64,000 nt of DNA from Bosea beijingensis (GTDB taxonomy: Bacteria > Pseudomonadota > Alphaproteobacteria > Rhizobiales > Beijerinckiaceae). The translations under genes and the position numbers were made by a program. This document shows positions 50,717 to 57,980 of this stretch, piece by piece; positions within the stretch are counted from its first letter, which is position 1; each line of letters begins with the position of its first letter. Location of the stretch: the NCBI RefSeq assembly GCF_030758975.1, contig NZ_CP132359.1:3924004-3988003 (forward strand). The letters are read 5' to 3'. The notes below the pieces were generated by a model. It was not told the origin of the DNA and did not search any database. It saw nothing but the letters and a program-made list of their open reading frames with translations.

Positions 50717-53700
50717 CAGACCTCCACCGGCTGAGGCGCGGGCGACGCGGCCCGTTCCTTCACCAGCCTGGAGATGCCGGCGAAGTCGAGCTTGCCGGAG
50801 CCGAGCACCGGCACGGCCGGCACCACCATGACCTCGGCCGGGATCATCAGGTCCGCGGCGCCCCTCCCCTTGGCGAAGGCCTGGAAGGCGGCGCGCGTCG
50901 CGTCCTTCTGCTGGGTCACCAGCACCAGCCGCTCGCCCTTGCGCGCATCGGGGAGGCTGGCGACACCCGAGAGCACGCCCGGCCAGCATTCGGCGGCGAG
51001 CGCCTCGACCGCGGCGAGCGAGACCATCTCGCCGGCGATCTTGGCGAAGCGCTTGGCCCGGCCCTTGATTGTGACAAAGCCGTCCTTGTCGATGACGACG
51101 ATGTCGCCGGTATCGTGCCAGCCCTCGGGCGGCGGCTCGAGCACGCCGGGATTCTCCGATTTCAGGTAGCCCAGCATGATGTTGGGGCCGCGGACATGCA
51201 GACGGCCGCCCTCCTCGACGCCCGGCATCGGCTCCAGCCTGGCTTCCATGCCCGGCATGATCCGGCCGACCGTGCCGAAGCGGTTGAACATCGGCGTGTT
51301 CAGCGCCAGCACCGGCGCGGTCTCGGTGACGCCATAGCCTTCGAGGATGCGCAGGCCGAACTTCTCCGCATAGGTCCGCCGCGTCGTGTCCTTCACCGGC
51401 TCGGCCCCGGCCACGATGTAGCGCAGCGAGCGCAGGTCATAGGGGTGGGCGGCGCGGGCATAGCCGGTGAGGAAAGTGTCGGTGCCGAACAGGATCGTCG
51501 CGTTCGAACCATAGACCAGTTCCGGCACCATCCGGTAGTGCAGCGGCGAGGGATAGAGATAGACCGGCACGCCCGAGACCAGCGGCAGGATCAACCCCGC
51601 CGTCAGGCCGAAGGAGTGGAAGACCGGCAGGACGTTGAAGACCTTGTCGCGCCGGCCGAAATCGATGCGCGCCGCCGCCTGCGCCGCATTGGCCAGCATG
51701 TTGGCATGGCTGAGCACGACGCCCTTGGGCGCACCTTCCGAACCCGAGGTGAACAGGATCGCGGCACGGTCCGAGCCCTTCGCGGGCTCGATCGCCCGGC
51801 CATGGCGCCAGAGCGCTTTGAGCTTGTCACCGGTCGAGACGGTGGCGCGGACATCTTCGAGATAGACGATCTTTACATCCGCCGAGAGCGCCTCGATGAG
51901 CGGCCCCATCCGGCCCTTCTCGACGAAGGCGCGCGAGGTGACGATGGTCCGGACTTGCGCCGCCTTGCAGGCGGCGGCGATGTTGCCGGCGCCAGCGGTG
52001 AAGTTGATCATCGCCGGCACGCGCGCCGCCGACATCAGGCCGAGCAGCGTCACCGCCGCGCCATTGGCGTTAGGCAGCATCACGCCGATCGCCTTGCCCT
52101 TCTCCGCCAGCGGCATCAGCTTGCGGCCGAGCACCTCGGCGCCGATCAGCAGGCGCTTGTAGGTCAGCATGCCCGTGATCGGGTCCTCGACCGCGACGCG
52201 GCCCTTGCCGTTGATCTTGGCGGCTTCGGCGACAGCCTCGAAAACGCTGCGGTCGATGTCGGTGGTGCGGAAGATCAGGTCCGACATGATCTGGTAAAGC
52301 GCCGCCCCCGCCGCCTGGCGGCGCGGCTTGCCCTTGAGTTCGTCGGGAACGGTCAGCGAGACCGGCTCCAGCACGGTGACGCGCACCTTGGGGAACCAGC
52401 GGCGGCGCACCTGCTCGCGGGTCAGGCGCGAGAAGATCGTCGCTTCCAGCCCCTCGATGCGAACCGGCATGATCGGCACGCCGGATTTCTCGGCGATCAT
52501 GCCGACGCCGTCATAGACCTTCATCAGGCTGCCGGTGACGGTGAGGCGCCCCTCCGGGAAGATCACCAGGCTCTCCCCGTTCTTGACCGCACTGATCAGA
52601 GAGCGCGTCGCCAGCGGGCGCGAGGGATCGAGCGGCATGGCCCGCGTCAGTTTCAGGAAAGGCTTCACCCACCAGCGCTGGGCGATGCCGTGATCGATGG
52701 CGAAGACCGGCTCCTTGTCGAGGATCGAGAGTGCCAGCGCGGCATCGAGGAAGGATACGTGGTTCAGGGCAATGATCGCGTTATCGCCGGCCTTGGCGAT
52801 GTTCTCGCGGCCGGTGACCTCCACACGGTAGAAGGCGCGGAACAGGATCGAGAGGAAATCGCTGAGCGGATTGGTCGGCAGCGTCCGGAAGATCCAGACG
52901 GAAGACGCGATGGTCAGGGCGCCGATCAGCATGAAGAGATGGCTGAGCGTCAGGCCCGCCGCCTGCAGCAAGGCGACGACCGCCGCGCCAGCGACCATGA
53001 AGGCGGCCGAAAGCCCGTTGACGGCGGCGACGATGCGGGCGCGCTTCTCGGCCGGCGCCCAGGCCTGGGTCGCGGCGAAGGAGGGCACGATGAAGATGCC
53101 GCCGGCGATAGCGAGGCCGGCGAGGTCGATGCCGACGCGCCAGGCGGATGAATTGGCGAAGAATGCGTCGAGGTCCTGCGCCGGCTGGTGCGCGGCGATG
53201 CCGGAGACCGCCCAGCCGAGATCGAGCGCGAACAGGCCCATGATCACGCCGGCGACCGGCACAGGCAGGAGCACGATGCGCCCGCTCGCCAGGAAGGAGC
53301 CGATGCCGGAACCGACGGCGATGGCGATGGCGAAGGTGGCTAGATAGGCCGAGACAACCATCTCAGTGCCGCCCATGCCGTTCTTCACGAGCGCCGGCAG
53401 CAGCGCCATCACGACGGCGCCGATCAGCCAGAAAAGCGAGACCATGACGCCGGTGCGCCAGAGCTGGGCATCGGCCCAGAGGTCTTTCAGGAGATCGCGG
53501 GTCGAGCGCAGGATATTGCGGTCGATCATGAGATCGGGCGCGGCCGCGCCCGTCTTCGGGATGAACAGCGTCGCGACCCAGCAGGCAAGCGCGAAGACCA
53601 TGATCAGCAGGCTGAGTTGCGCGGCGTCGCCGCCCTCGCGCGCCGTCAGGCCGCCGGCGATGGTGCCGAGCAGGATGGCGATGAAGGTCGCGCCTTCGAT

Positions 53701-54132
53701 CAGCGCGTTGCCGGCCGGCAGTTCCTCACGCTTCAGATGGTCGGGCAGGATGCCGTATTTAATCGGCCCGAACAGGGCGGCGATGACGCCGAACAGGAAG
53801 AGTGCGGCGAAGAGCATCGGCACGGAATGGAGCGTGAAGCCGAGCGCCGCGACACCGGCCGCGCCGATCTCGGCGAGCTTCAAGCGCTGCGCCATCATCG
53901 CCTTGTCGAAGCGGTCGGCCATCTGCCCGCCGATGCCGGAGAGCAGGAAGAAGGGCGCGATGAAGAGCCCGCCCGCCAGCGTCACCAACGCCTCGCCATG
54001 CGAACCGGCGAGCCGGTAGAGGATGATGAAGACCAGCGCGTTCTTGAGGAAATTGTCGTTGAAGGCGGAGAAGAACTGCGCCCAGAACAGCGGCGCGAAG
54101 CGCCGTTTCAGCATCAAGGTGTCGAACATCAT
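50716..54132 (-). CDS. LplT-Aas fusion: MFS lysophospholipid flippase / PlsC acyltransferase / acyl-ACP (AMP) ligase
   Basis: This is an 1138-residue three-domain protein. Residues about 1-410 are an MFS transporter of the LplT type (APLFWAQFFSAFNDNFLKNA, GILPDHLKREELPAGNAL). Residues about 430-620 are a PlsC-type acyltransferase with NHVSFLD (HX4D, near 457) and FPEGRLT (near 527). The rest is an AMP-forming ligase with LFTSGSEGAPKG near 791, GYGVTETAPV and DTGDIVVIDKDGFVTIKGR. In E. coli, LplT and Aas import and re-acylate lysophospholipids; fusions like this are common in alphaproteobacteria. Here it heads an operon with ThiF and GNAT genes, so its acyl group may serve another acceptor. 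Start MMFDTLM at 54132 or 54129. Confidence 0.9.
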   Translation of the reverse strand: MMFDTLMLKRRFAPLFWAQFFSAFNDNFLKNALVFIILYRLAGSHGEALVTLAGGLFIAPFFLLSGIGGQMADRFDKAMMAQRLKLAEIGAAGVAALGFTLHSVPMLFAALFLFGVIAALFGPIKYGILPDHLKREELPAGNALIEGATFIAILLGTIAGGLTAREGGDAAQLSLLIMVFALACWVATLFIPKTGAAAPDLMIDRNILRSTRDLLKDLWADAQLWRTGVMVSLFWLIGAVVMALLPALVKNGMGGTEMVVSAYLATFAIAIAVGSGIGSFLASGRIVLLPVPVAGVIMGLFALDLGWAVSGIAAHQPAQDLDAFFANSSAWRVGIDLAGLAIAGGIFIVPSFAATQAWAPAEKRARIVAAVNGLSAAFMVAGAAVVALLQAAGLTLSHLFMLIGALTIASSVWIFRTLPTNPLSDFLSILFRAFYRVEVTGRENIAKAGDNAIIALNHVSFLDAALALSILDKEPVFAIDHGIAQRWWVKPFLKLTRAMPLDPSRPLATRSLISAVKNGESLVIFPEGRLTVTGSLMKVYDGVGMIAEKSGVPIMPVRIEGLEATIFSRLTREQVRRRWFPKVRVTVLEPVSLTVPDELKGKPRRQAAGAALYQIMSDLIFRTTDIDRSVFEAVAEAAKINGKGRVAVEDPITGMLTYKRLLIGAEVLGRKLMPLAEKGKAIGVMLPNANGAAVTLLGLMSAARVPAMINFTAGAGNIAAACKAAQVRTIVTSRAFVEKGRMGPLIEALSADVKIVYLEDVRATVSTGDKLKALWRHGRAIEPAKGSDRAAILFTSGSEGAPKGVVLSHANMLANAAQAAARIDFGRRDKVFNVLPVFHSFGLTAGLILPLVSGVPVYLYPSPLHYRMVPELVYGSNATILFGTDTFLTGYARAAHPYDLRSLRYIVAGAEPVKDTTRRTYAEKFGLRILEGYGVTETAPVLALNTPMFNRFGTVGRIMPGMEARLEPMPGVEEGGRLHVRGPNIMLGYLKSENPGVLEPPPEGWHDTGDIVVIDKDGFVTIKGRAKRFAKIAGEMVSLAAVEALAAECWPGVLSGVASLPDARKGERLVLVTQQKDATRAAFQAFAKGRGAADLMIPAEVMVVPAVPVLGSGKLDFAGISRLVKERAASPAPQPVEV

Positions 54133-54235
54133 GCGCTCGCGACGGTTCTAGGGAGGTTCGCATCGCCCCCGCCAAGCAATCCTTGCCGGCGGCGGGCGAT
54201 GCGATCTTTCGGTTAAGCGGAACTTACCGGTGGGC

Positions 54236-54514
54236 TCAAAGCACCGGCTTGCCGGCATCCATCAGCAGGCGCTCGGTGCGGGCATCCTCGATGCGGTTCA
54301 CCAGTTTTGAGGCCTCGTGCATGTCGCGCACCGTCTTGGTCATGGTGATGCAGGACTGGACGAGCATGACGCAGCCCATTGCGAGATAGCCCTTGGCCCA
54401 CCAGTCCAGAGGCAGGAACAGGATGCCGGAGCCGACCATCGCGGCGGCGGCGAAGAAGGAGGCGTAGGTGAAGCTGACCCAGGCGCCGCTATGCGGCTGA
54501 ACATTCTGGTTCAT
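54236..54514 (-). CDS. YiaA/YiaB two-helix domain membrane protein
   Basis: This is a 92-residue protein with two hydrophobic helices (WVSFTYASFFAAAAMVGSGILF, positions about 12-33, and LAMGCVMLVQSCITMTKTV, positions about 44-62) and a cytoplasmic tail EASKLVNRIEDARTERLL. This is the YiaAB two-helix family of unknown function. GGGAGATCG precedes the ATG at 54514. It lies 34 bases downstream of a PspA-like gene on the same strand, so it is probably part of the TetR-controlled membrane-stress unit. Confidence 0.85.
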   Translation of the reverse strand: MNQNVQPHSGAWVSFTYASFFAAAAMVGSGILFLPLDWWAKGYLAMGCVMLVQSCITMTKTVRDMHEASKLVNRIEDARTERLLMDAGKPVL

Positions 54515-54548
54515 GACGGCGATCTCCCGTTGACTTGCGAGGTAGCGA

Positions 54549-55244
54549 TCAATTGGCGGGGGCGGCCGGGCGGCTGCGCAGCCGCTCCAGCACATCCTCG
54601 GCCGTAGTCCGCAGGCGCGGGCCGAAGCCCTTGGCTGCGAGCTTCTCGGTGACGGAAGCCGCAGCGGCACCGTCGAGCTCGTCGAGCGCGGTCTCCGCCG
54701 CAGCGGCTTCGACCTGGCGTTCGCGCAGTCGCTTCAAGGTCTGCTCGGCCTCAGTCAGCGTCGCCTCATGGGTGGGGCCGGGTTCGATGCGACCCTGCCG
54801 CATCTGGCGGACGGCCTCCGAGGCGCGGGCGAGGCGCCGGCCGCGATCGAGTTCGGCAATGCGCGCCTGCGCCTGGGCGACATGACGGCGCAGGCGGAGG
54901 ATCTCGGTGGCGAAGAGCGCTTGCGCGCTCGCGGCAGCGTCACGGTCGGCCTCCAGCGCGGCTATCGTCTCGGCGCCCTCGCGGGCGAGGCTTTCGTCGC
55001 CGGCCGCCAGCGCCGCTGCAACGCGGTTTTCCAGATCGGCGATGCAGGCCTTGCCGGCCGCGAGCCGTTCGCTTTCCTGACGGTCCTGCGCGATCGCGAT
55101 GGCCAGCGCCTTCTTGGCGCGCTCGAAGGCAACGGCGGCATCGCGCATCTGCTGGTCGAGGATCAGGAGGGCATTACGGTCGGCGAAGCGTTCCTCGGCG
55201 ATGGCAGCACCGCCGCGAACGAAAGTGAGAAACATCTTGAGCAT
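54549..55244 (-). CDS. PspA/IM30 family protein
   Basis: This 231-residue protein is almost wholly alpha-helical coiled coil, as in PspA/Vipp1. The N-terminal amphipathic part is MLKMFLTFVRGGAAIAEERF, then long heptad-like Ala/Glu/Arg segments (LILDQQMRDAAVAFERAKKA, ALFATEILRLRRHVAQAQAR). The last 40 residues after TEKLAAKGFG are less regular. PspA proteins bind and stabilise damaged membranes. GGGGAAAG precedes the ATG at 55244. The promoter region carries three near-identical palindromes shared with the divergent TetR gene, so repression by that TetR is very likely. Confidence 0.83.
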   Translation of the reverse strand: MLKMFLTFVRGGAAIAEERFADRNALLILDQQMRDAAVAFERAKKALAIAIAQDRQESERLAAGKACIADLENRVAAALAAGDESLAREGAETIAALEADRDAAASAQALFATEILRLRRHVAQAQARIAELDRGRRLARASEAVRQMRQGRIEPGPTHEATLTEAEQTLKRLRERQVEAAAAETALDELDGAAAASVTEKLAAKGFGPRLRTTAEDVLERLRSRPAAPAN

Positions 55245-55260
55245 TGGCTTTCCCCTGCTA

Positions 55261-55332
55261 TGAACATCGTTCACGAGAGAATGGGTAGCGCATCCATGAA
55301 CGATGTTCAAGGCATATTTTGAACGACGTTCA
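55261..55332. promoter_or_regulatory. Three near-identical 13-base palindromic operators
   Basis: TGAACATCGTTCA (55261-55273), TGAACGATGTTCA (55297-55309) and TGAACGACGTTCA (55320-55332) share TGAAC-N3-GTTCA. They fill the 123-base gap between the pspA-like gene (start 55244) and the divergent tetR gene (start 55368). Centre-to-centre distances are 36 and 23 bases. The form is typical of TetR operators. Confidence 0.85.
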
Positions 55333-55367
55333 AGGCAAGTGAGAAGCGGAAAGGTGAGAGCGGCGAG

Positions 55368-55979
55368 ATGACCACCACGGCAGCGCGACGGGACCGGCAG
55401 CGCGAGCACCTCATCGAGGCGGCGGAACGGGCGATTGCCGAGAAGGGCCTCGCCGGCCTGAAGGCGCGCGAGCTGGCCCAGGAGATCGGCTGTTCGCTCG
55501 GCGCGATCTATAATCTCGTCGCGGATATGGACGAACTCGTGCTGCGCGTCGGATCGCGCACGCTCGCCCGGCTCGATACTGCACTGAGCGCGGCAGCGCC
55601 GCCCGCCTCGTCGCAGGATGAGGCGACCGAAGCCCTCGTCTCCGTCGCCCTCGCCTATTCGGCATTCGCCCGCGACAACCTGCAGCTCTGGCGCGTGCTT
55701 TTCGAGCATCGCATGGCCGAGGGCGCGGTGGTCCCGGACTGGGCCGTTTCGGAGCAGATGACGATGTTCCGCCACATCCTCCAGCCGCTGGGCACGCTGG
55801 TGCCGGAGCGCGACGAGGACGACAGGAACCTGCTGGGCCGTACCCTGTTCTCGGCCGTCCACGGCGTCGTCGCGATCGGGCTGGAGGAGAAGCTGATCGC
55901 CGTGCCCCGCCGCGAGCTCGACCGCCAGATCGAGGGTCTGGTGCGGCTGGCCTGTCGCGGGCTCGTTGCGGATCGCTGA
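55368..55979 (+). CDS. TetR family transcriptional regulator
   Basis: This is a 203-residue TetR protein. The N-terminal HTH is clear (RQREHLIEAAERAIAEKGLA, LAQEIGCSLGAIYNLVADMDELV). The ligand-binding part is helical with the TetR_C-like WRVLFEHRMAEG and LFSAVHGVVAIGLEEKL. Such proteins repress neighbouring genes until a small ligand, often an amphipathic molecule, releases them. It is divergent from the pspA-like gene, with three palindromic sites between them. The ATG at 55368 has GGCGAG just upstream. Confidence 0.92.
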   Translation: MTTTAARRDRQREHLIEAAERAIAEKGLAGLKARELAQEIGCSLGAIYNLVADMDELVLRVGSRTLARLDTALSAAAPPASSQDEATEALVSVALAYSAFARDNLQLWRVLFEHRMAEGAVVPDWAVSEQMTMFRHILQPLGTLVPERDEDDRNLLGRTLFSAVHGVVAIGLEEKLIAVPRRELDRQIEGLVRLACRGLVADR

Positions 55980-56025
55980 GGCGACTTGGACAACTCCTGG
56001 ATCGCTTTTTGGCCGGATAACCTTT

Positions 56026-56154
56026 GTCATTCCGGGGCTTCGCGCCGCGAAGAACCCGGAACCCACGACCGGGTGAGCGGCTCGTAATGCGGCTTGGAAT
56101 GTCCCATCCAGTCGTGGGTTCCGGGTTCGCACCTCCGGTGCGCCCCGGAATGAC
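56026..56154. repeat. Long nested palindrome (dispersed repeat) between tetR and the TnpB-like ORF
   Basis: Outer arms GTCATTCCGGGGC (56026-56038) and GCCCCGGAATGAC (56142-56154) are perfect. Inner arms AACCCGGAACCCACGAC (56053-56069) and GTCGTGGGTTCCGGGTT (56111-56127) are also perfect, giving a 129-base hairpin. It resembles mosaic REP/BIME-type elements and could also terminate tetR transcription. Confidence 0.75.
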
Positions 56155-56179
56155 ACCGTGTGGCGTTACACTCCTACCC

Positions 56180-56208
56180 TTGAAAGCACCAATGAAGTGC
56201 TTTATATC
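56180..56208 (+). promoter_or_regulatory. Putative sigma-70-like promoter with internal palindrome
   Basis: TTGAAA (56180-56185), a 17-base spacer and TATATC (56203-56208) form a good promoter. A perfect inverted repeat AAAGCAC (56183-56189) / GTGCTTT (56197-56203) overlaps both hexamers, so a repressor bound there would block the promoter. It precedes the TnpB-like ORF start at 56215 by only 7 bases after the -10, so transcripts may be leaderless or start downstream. Confidence 0.5.
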
Positions 56209-56214
56209 AGTCGC

Positions 56215-56679
56215 ATGGTCAAGAAGCCTCAATCCACGATGGCGCTTCTGCTGGCGCCCAGCGACGAGGATCGCACGGCACTGAACGCCACGCTCGCCGC
56301 CTACCGGCAGGCCATGGCCATTCTCGACGGCACGACGGGCGCCAATCTCGTTGCGCTACACGAGGAAGCCTATGAGGAGATCCGGGCGCAGACCGGCCTG
56401 CCCTCGCGCATGGCGACCTTGGCCCTGCGCGACCACAGCCGGCAGCAGCCAAACGAGCCGACCGTCGAGATACCCCTCGATTCCAAGCTTTTCGCCATCA
56501 AGGGCCCGGACAGCATCAGCATCGCCACCATCAATGGGCGGATTGTCGTCCCCTATTCGGTGGATGGCTATCGCGGCGGCTGGAACGACTTTGCCGAGGC
56601 GCGTCTGTCCTTCCAGGGATCGACGATCAGCGTCCTCGTCGCTGTCCAGGCTGGAATTCACACACACAGGGAGAGCACG
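56215..56679 (+). pseudogene. TnpB (IS200/IS605 OrfB) N-terminal-like segment without nuclease domain
   Basis: The reading frame from the ATG at 56215 encodes about 155 residues that follow the N-terminal order of TnpB transposon proteins: LLLAPSDEDRTALNATLAAY (the OrfB helix-turn-helix), then LHEEAYEEIRAQTGLPSRMATLALR, then IPLDSKLFAIKGPDSISIAT and GRIVVPYSVDGY. The RuvC-like nuclease core and zinc ribbon are missing. There is no stop before the pspA-like start at 56680, so the same frame could make a 370-residue fusion. A relic of an IS605-type element or a domesticated DNA-binding domain are both possible. No transposon ends were recognised. Confidence 0.6.
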
Positions 56680-57327
56680 ATGTCCAACGAAGGAATCCTT
56701 GCCCGCCTCGGTCGCGTGATCGCCGGCGTCGTCAACAATGCGGTCGATGCGGCGGAGGGCGCCAACGCCATCGCCGTCGCCCAGCAGGCCGTGCGCGAGA
56801 TCGAGAAGATCGCCGAAGAGGCAAAGGCTGCGCTCGGCGTCGCCGTCGCCGCCGGCCATCGCCTCAAGGCCAAGTCAGCCGATCTCGACGAGGAGATCCG
56901 CGACCTCGACCAGAAGATCAAGACGGGGCTGGAGAAAGGCCGCGAGGACCTCGCCCGCGCCGCCACCGGCGTCCAGATCGACCTGGAAGCGCAGCGCACC
57001 GCGCTCGCCAAGGCCGTTGCGGAGAATGCCGGCGAGATCGCCGAGGCGGAAGCCACATTGCGCAGCATCGCCTCGGCCCGCGCCGACGCAATGAAGCGAC
57101 TGGAAGACGCCAAGCGCGCCGAGCGTGCGGTCGCGGCGAGCAATCCCGCCACGCCCTCGCAGCGCAACGACCAGCGCCTCGCGGCGGCCCTTTCCGCCGT
57201 CGAGCGCGTCACCGGCGTCCCGGCCAAGCCGATGACCGGCGCGGCCGAGGTCGAGGAGCTCGGCCGTATCCAGCGCGAGGATGCGATCGAGGCGAGGCTC
57301 AAGGCCTTCCGGGAAGGCCAGCGCTGA
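56680..57327 (+). CDS. PspA/IM30 family protein (second paralogue)
   Basis: This 215-residue coiled-coil protein begins MSNEGILARLGRVIAGVVNN, an amphipathic N-terminal helix, followed by long Ala/Glu/Lys heptads (AVREIEKIAEEAKAALGVAV, LDEEIRDLDQKIKTGLEKGR) and a tail with a Pro/Ser linker (AVAASNPATPSQR). That is the PspA/Vipp1 layout. CAGGGAGAG precedes the ATG at 56680, which supports independent translation from the upstream in-frame TnpB-like segment. The stop overlaps the start of the YqiJ-like gene (TGATG). Together with the flotillin it probably protects the inner membrane. Confidence 0.83.
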   Translation: MSNEGILARLGRVIAGVVNNAVDAAEGANAIAVAQQAVREIEKIAEEAKAALGVAVAAGHRLKAKSADLDEEIRDLDQKIKTGLEKGREDLARAATGVQIDLEAQRTALAKAVAENAGEIAEAEATLRSIASARADAMKRLEDAKRAERAVAASNPATPSQRNDQRLAAALSAVERVTGVPAKPMTGAAEVEELGRIQREDAIEARLKAFREGQR

Positions 57328-57977
57328 TGGGCGACATCATCCAGCCGGGCACTGCGCCCTTCTGGGTGGCGCTGATGGTCGTGGCCGGGCTCGGCGTGAT
57401 CGAGCTGGTCTCGGTCCTGATCGGCGCCTCGGCTTCCGGCCTGCTCGATGACGGGCTCGGCCATCACGGGCCGGGGGACCATGAGGCCGGCCTGCTCGGC
57501 GGCTGGATGTCCTGGCTCAATGCCGGCGGCGTGCCGATCCTCGTGCTGGCGGTGATTCTTCTCACGGCCTTCGCGGTCTTCGGCTTCGCGCTGCAAAGCC
57601 TCGCCGCGCGGATGCTGGGGCCATTGCCGCTCCTGATCGCCGTGCCGGCCGCCGCTCTGGCGGCGATACCCACGACACGTTGGACGAGCCGAGGTATCGC
57701 CAAGGTCATCCCGCGCGACGAAACCAACGCGCTGAGCCAGGCCGAATTCATCGGCCTGATCGGCACCGTCACGATCGGCCCGCTCGACCAGGGCCATCCC
57801 GGTGCGGTCCGCGTGAAGGACCGCTACGACAATGTTCACATCCTGCGCGCCAGGGCGGCGCCGGGGCATCTGATGGCAACGGGCACGCTGGTGCTGATCG
57901 TCGATGGAGCGGATGGCCTGTTCGAGGCCATTCCCGCTCCGGACAGCGTCGCAGGTAGCGCTTCAACGGGGGTCTGA
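57327..57977 (+). CDS. YqiJ-like (NfeD-related) membrane protein with OB domain
   Basis: This is a 216-residue protein with three hydrophobic segments near residues 12-36, 66-88 and 95-113 (PFWVALMVVAGLGVIELVSV, PILVLAVILLTAFAVFGFAL) and a C-terminal OB-like domain (FIGLIGTVTIGPLDQGHPGA, NVHILRARAAPGHLMATGTL, VLIVDG). In E. coli yqiJ lies directly before the flotillin gene yqiK, the same order as here. NfeD-type OB proteins partner flotillins in membrane microdomains. It overlaps the pspA-like stop and lies 3 bases before the flotillin gene. Confidence 0.85.
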   Translation: MGDIIQPGTAPFWVALMVVAGLGVIELVSVLIGASASGLLDDGLGHHGPGDHEAGLLGGWMSWLNAGGVPILVLAVILLTAFAVFGFALQSLAARMLGPLPLLIAVPAAALAAIPTTRWTSRGIAKVIPRDETNALSQAEFIGLIGTVTIGPLDQGHPGAVRVKDRYDNVHILRARAAPGHLMATGTLVLIVDGADGLFEAIPAPDSVAGSASTGV

Positions 57978-57980
57978 GAC

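Noticed and set aside
51115..53151. A 678-codon open frame on the plus strand
   Set aside because: It is antisense to the LplT-Aas fusion gene, which has clear PlsC and AMP-ligase motifs.
56215..56679. An intact IS200/IS605 element
   Set aside because: No TnpA, no RuvC or zinc-ribbon part of TnpB, and no recognisable element ends or omega-RNA were found; only an N-terminal-like segment is present.
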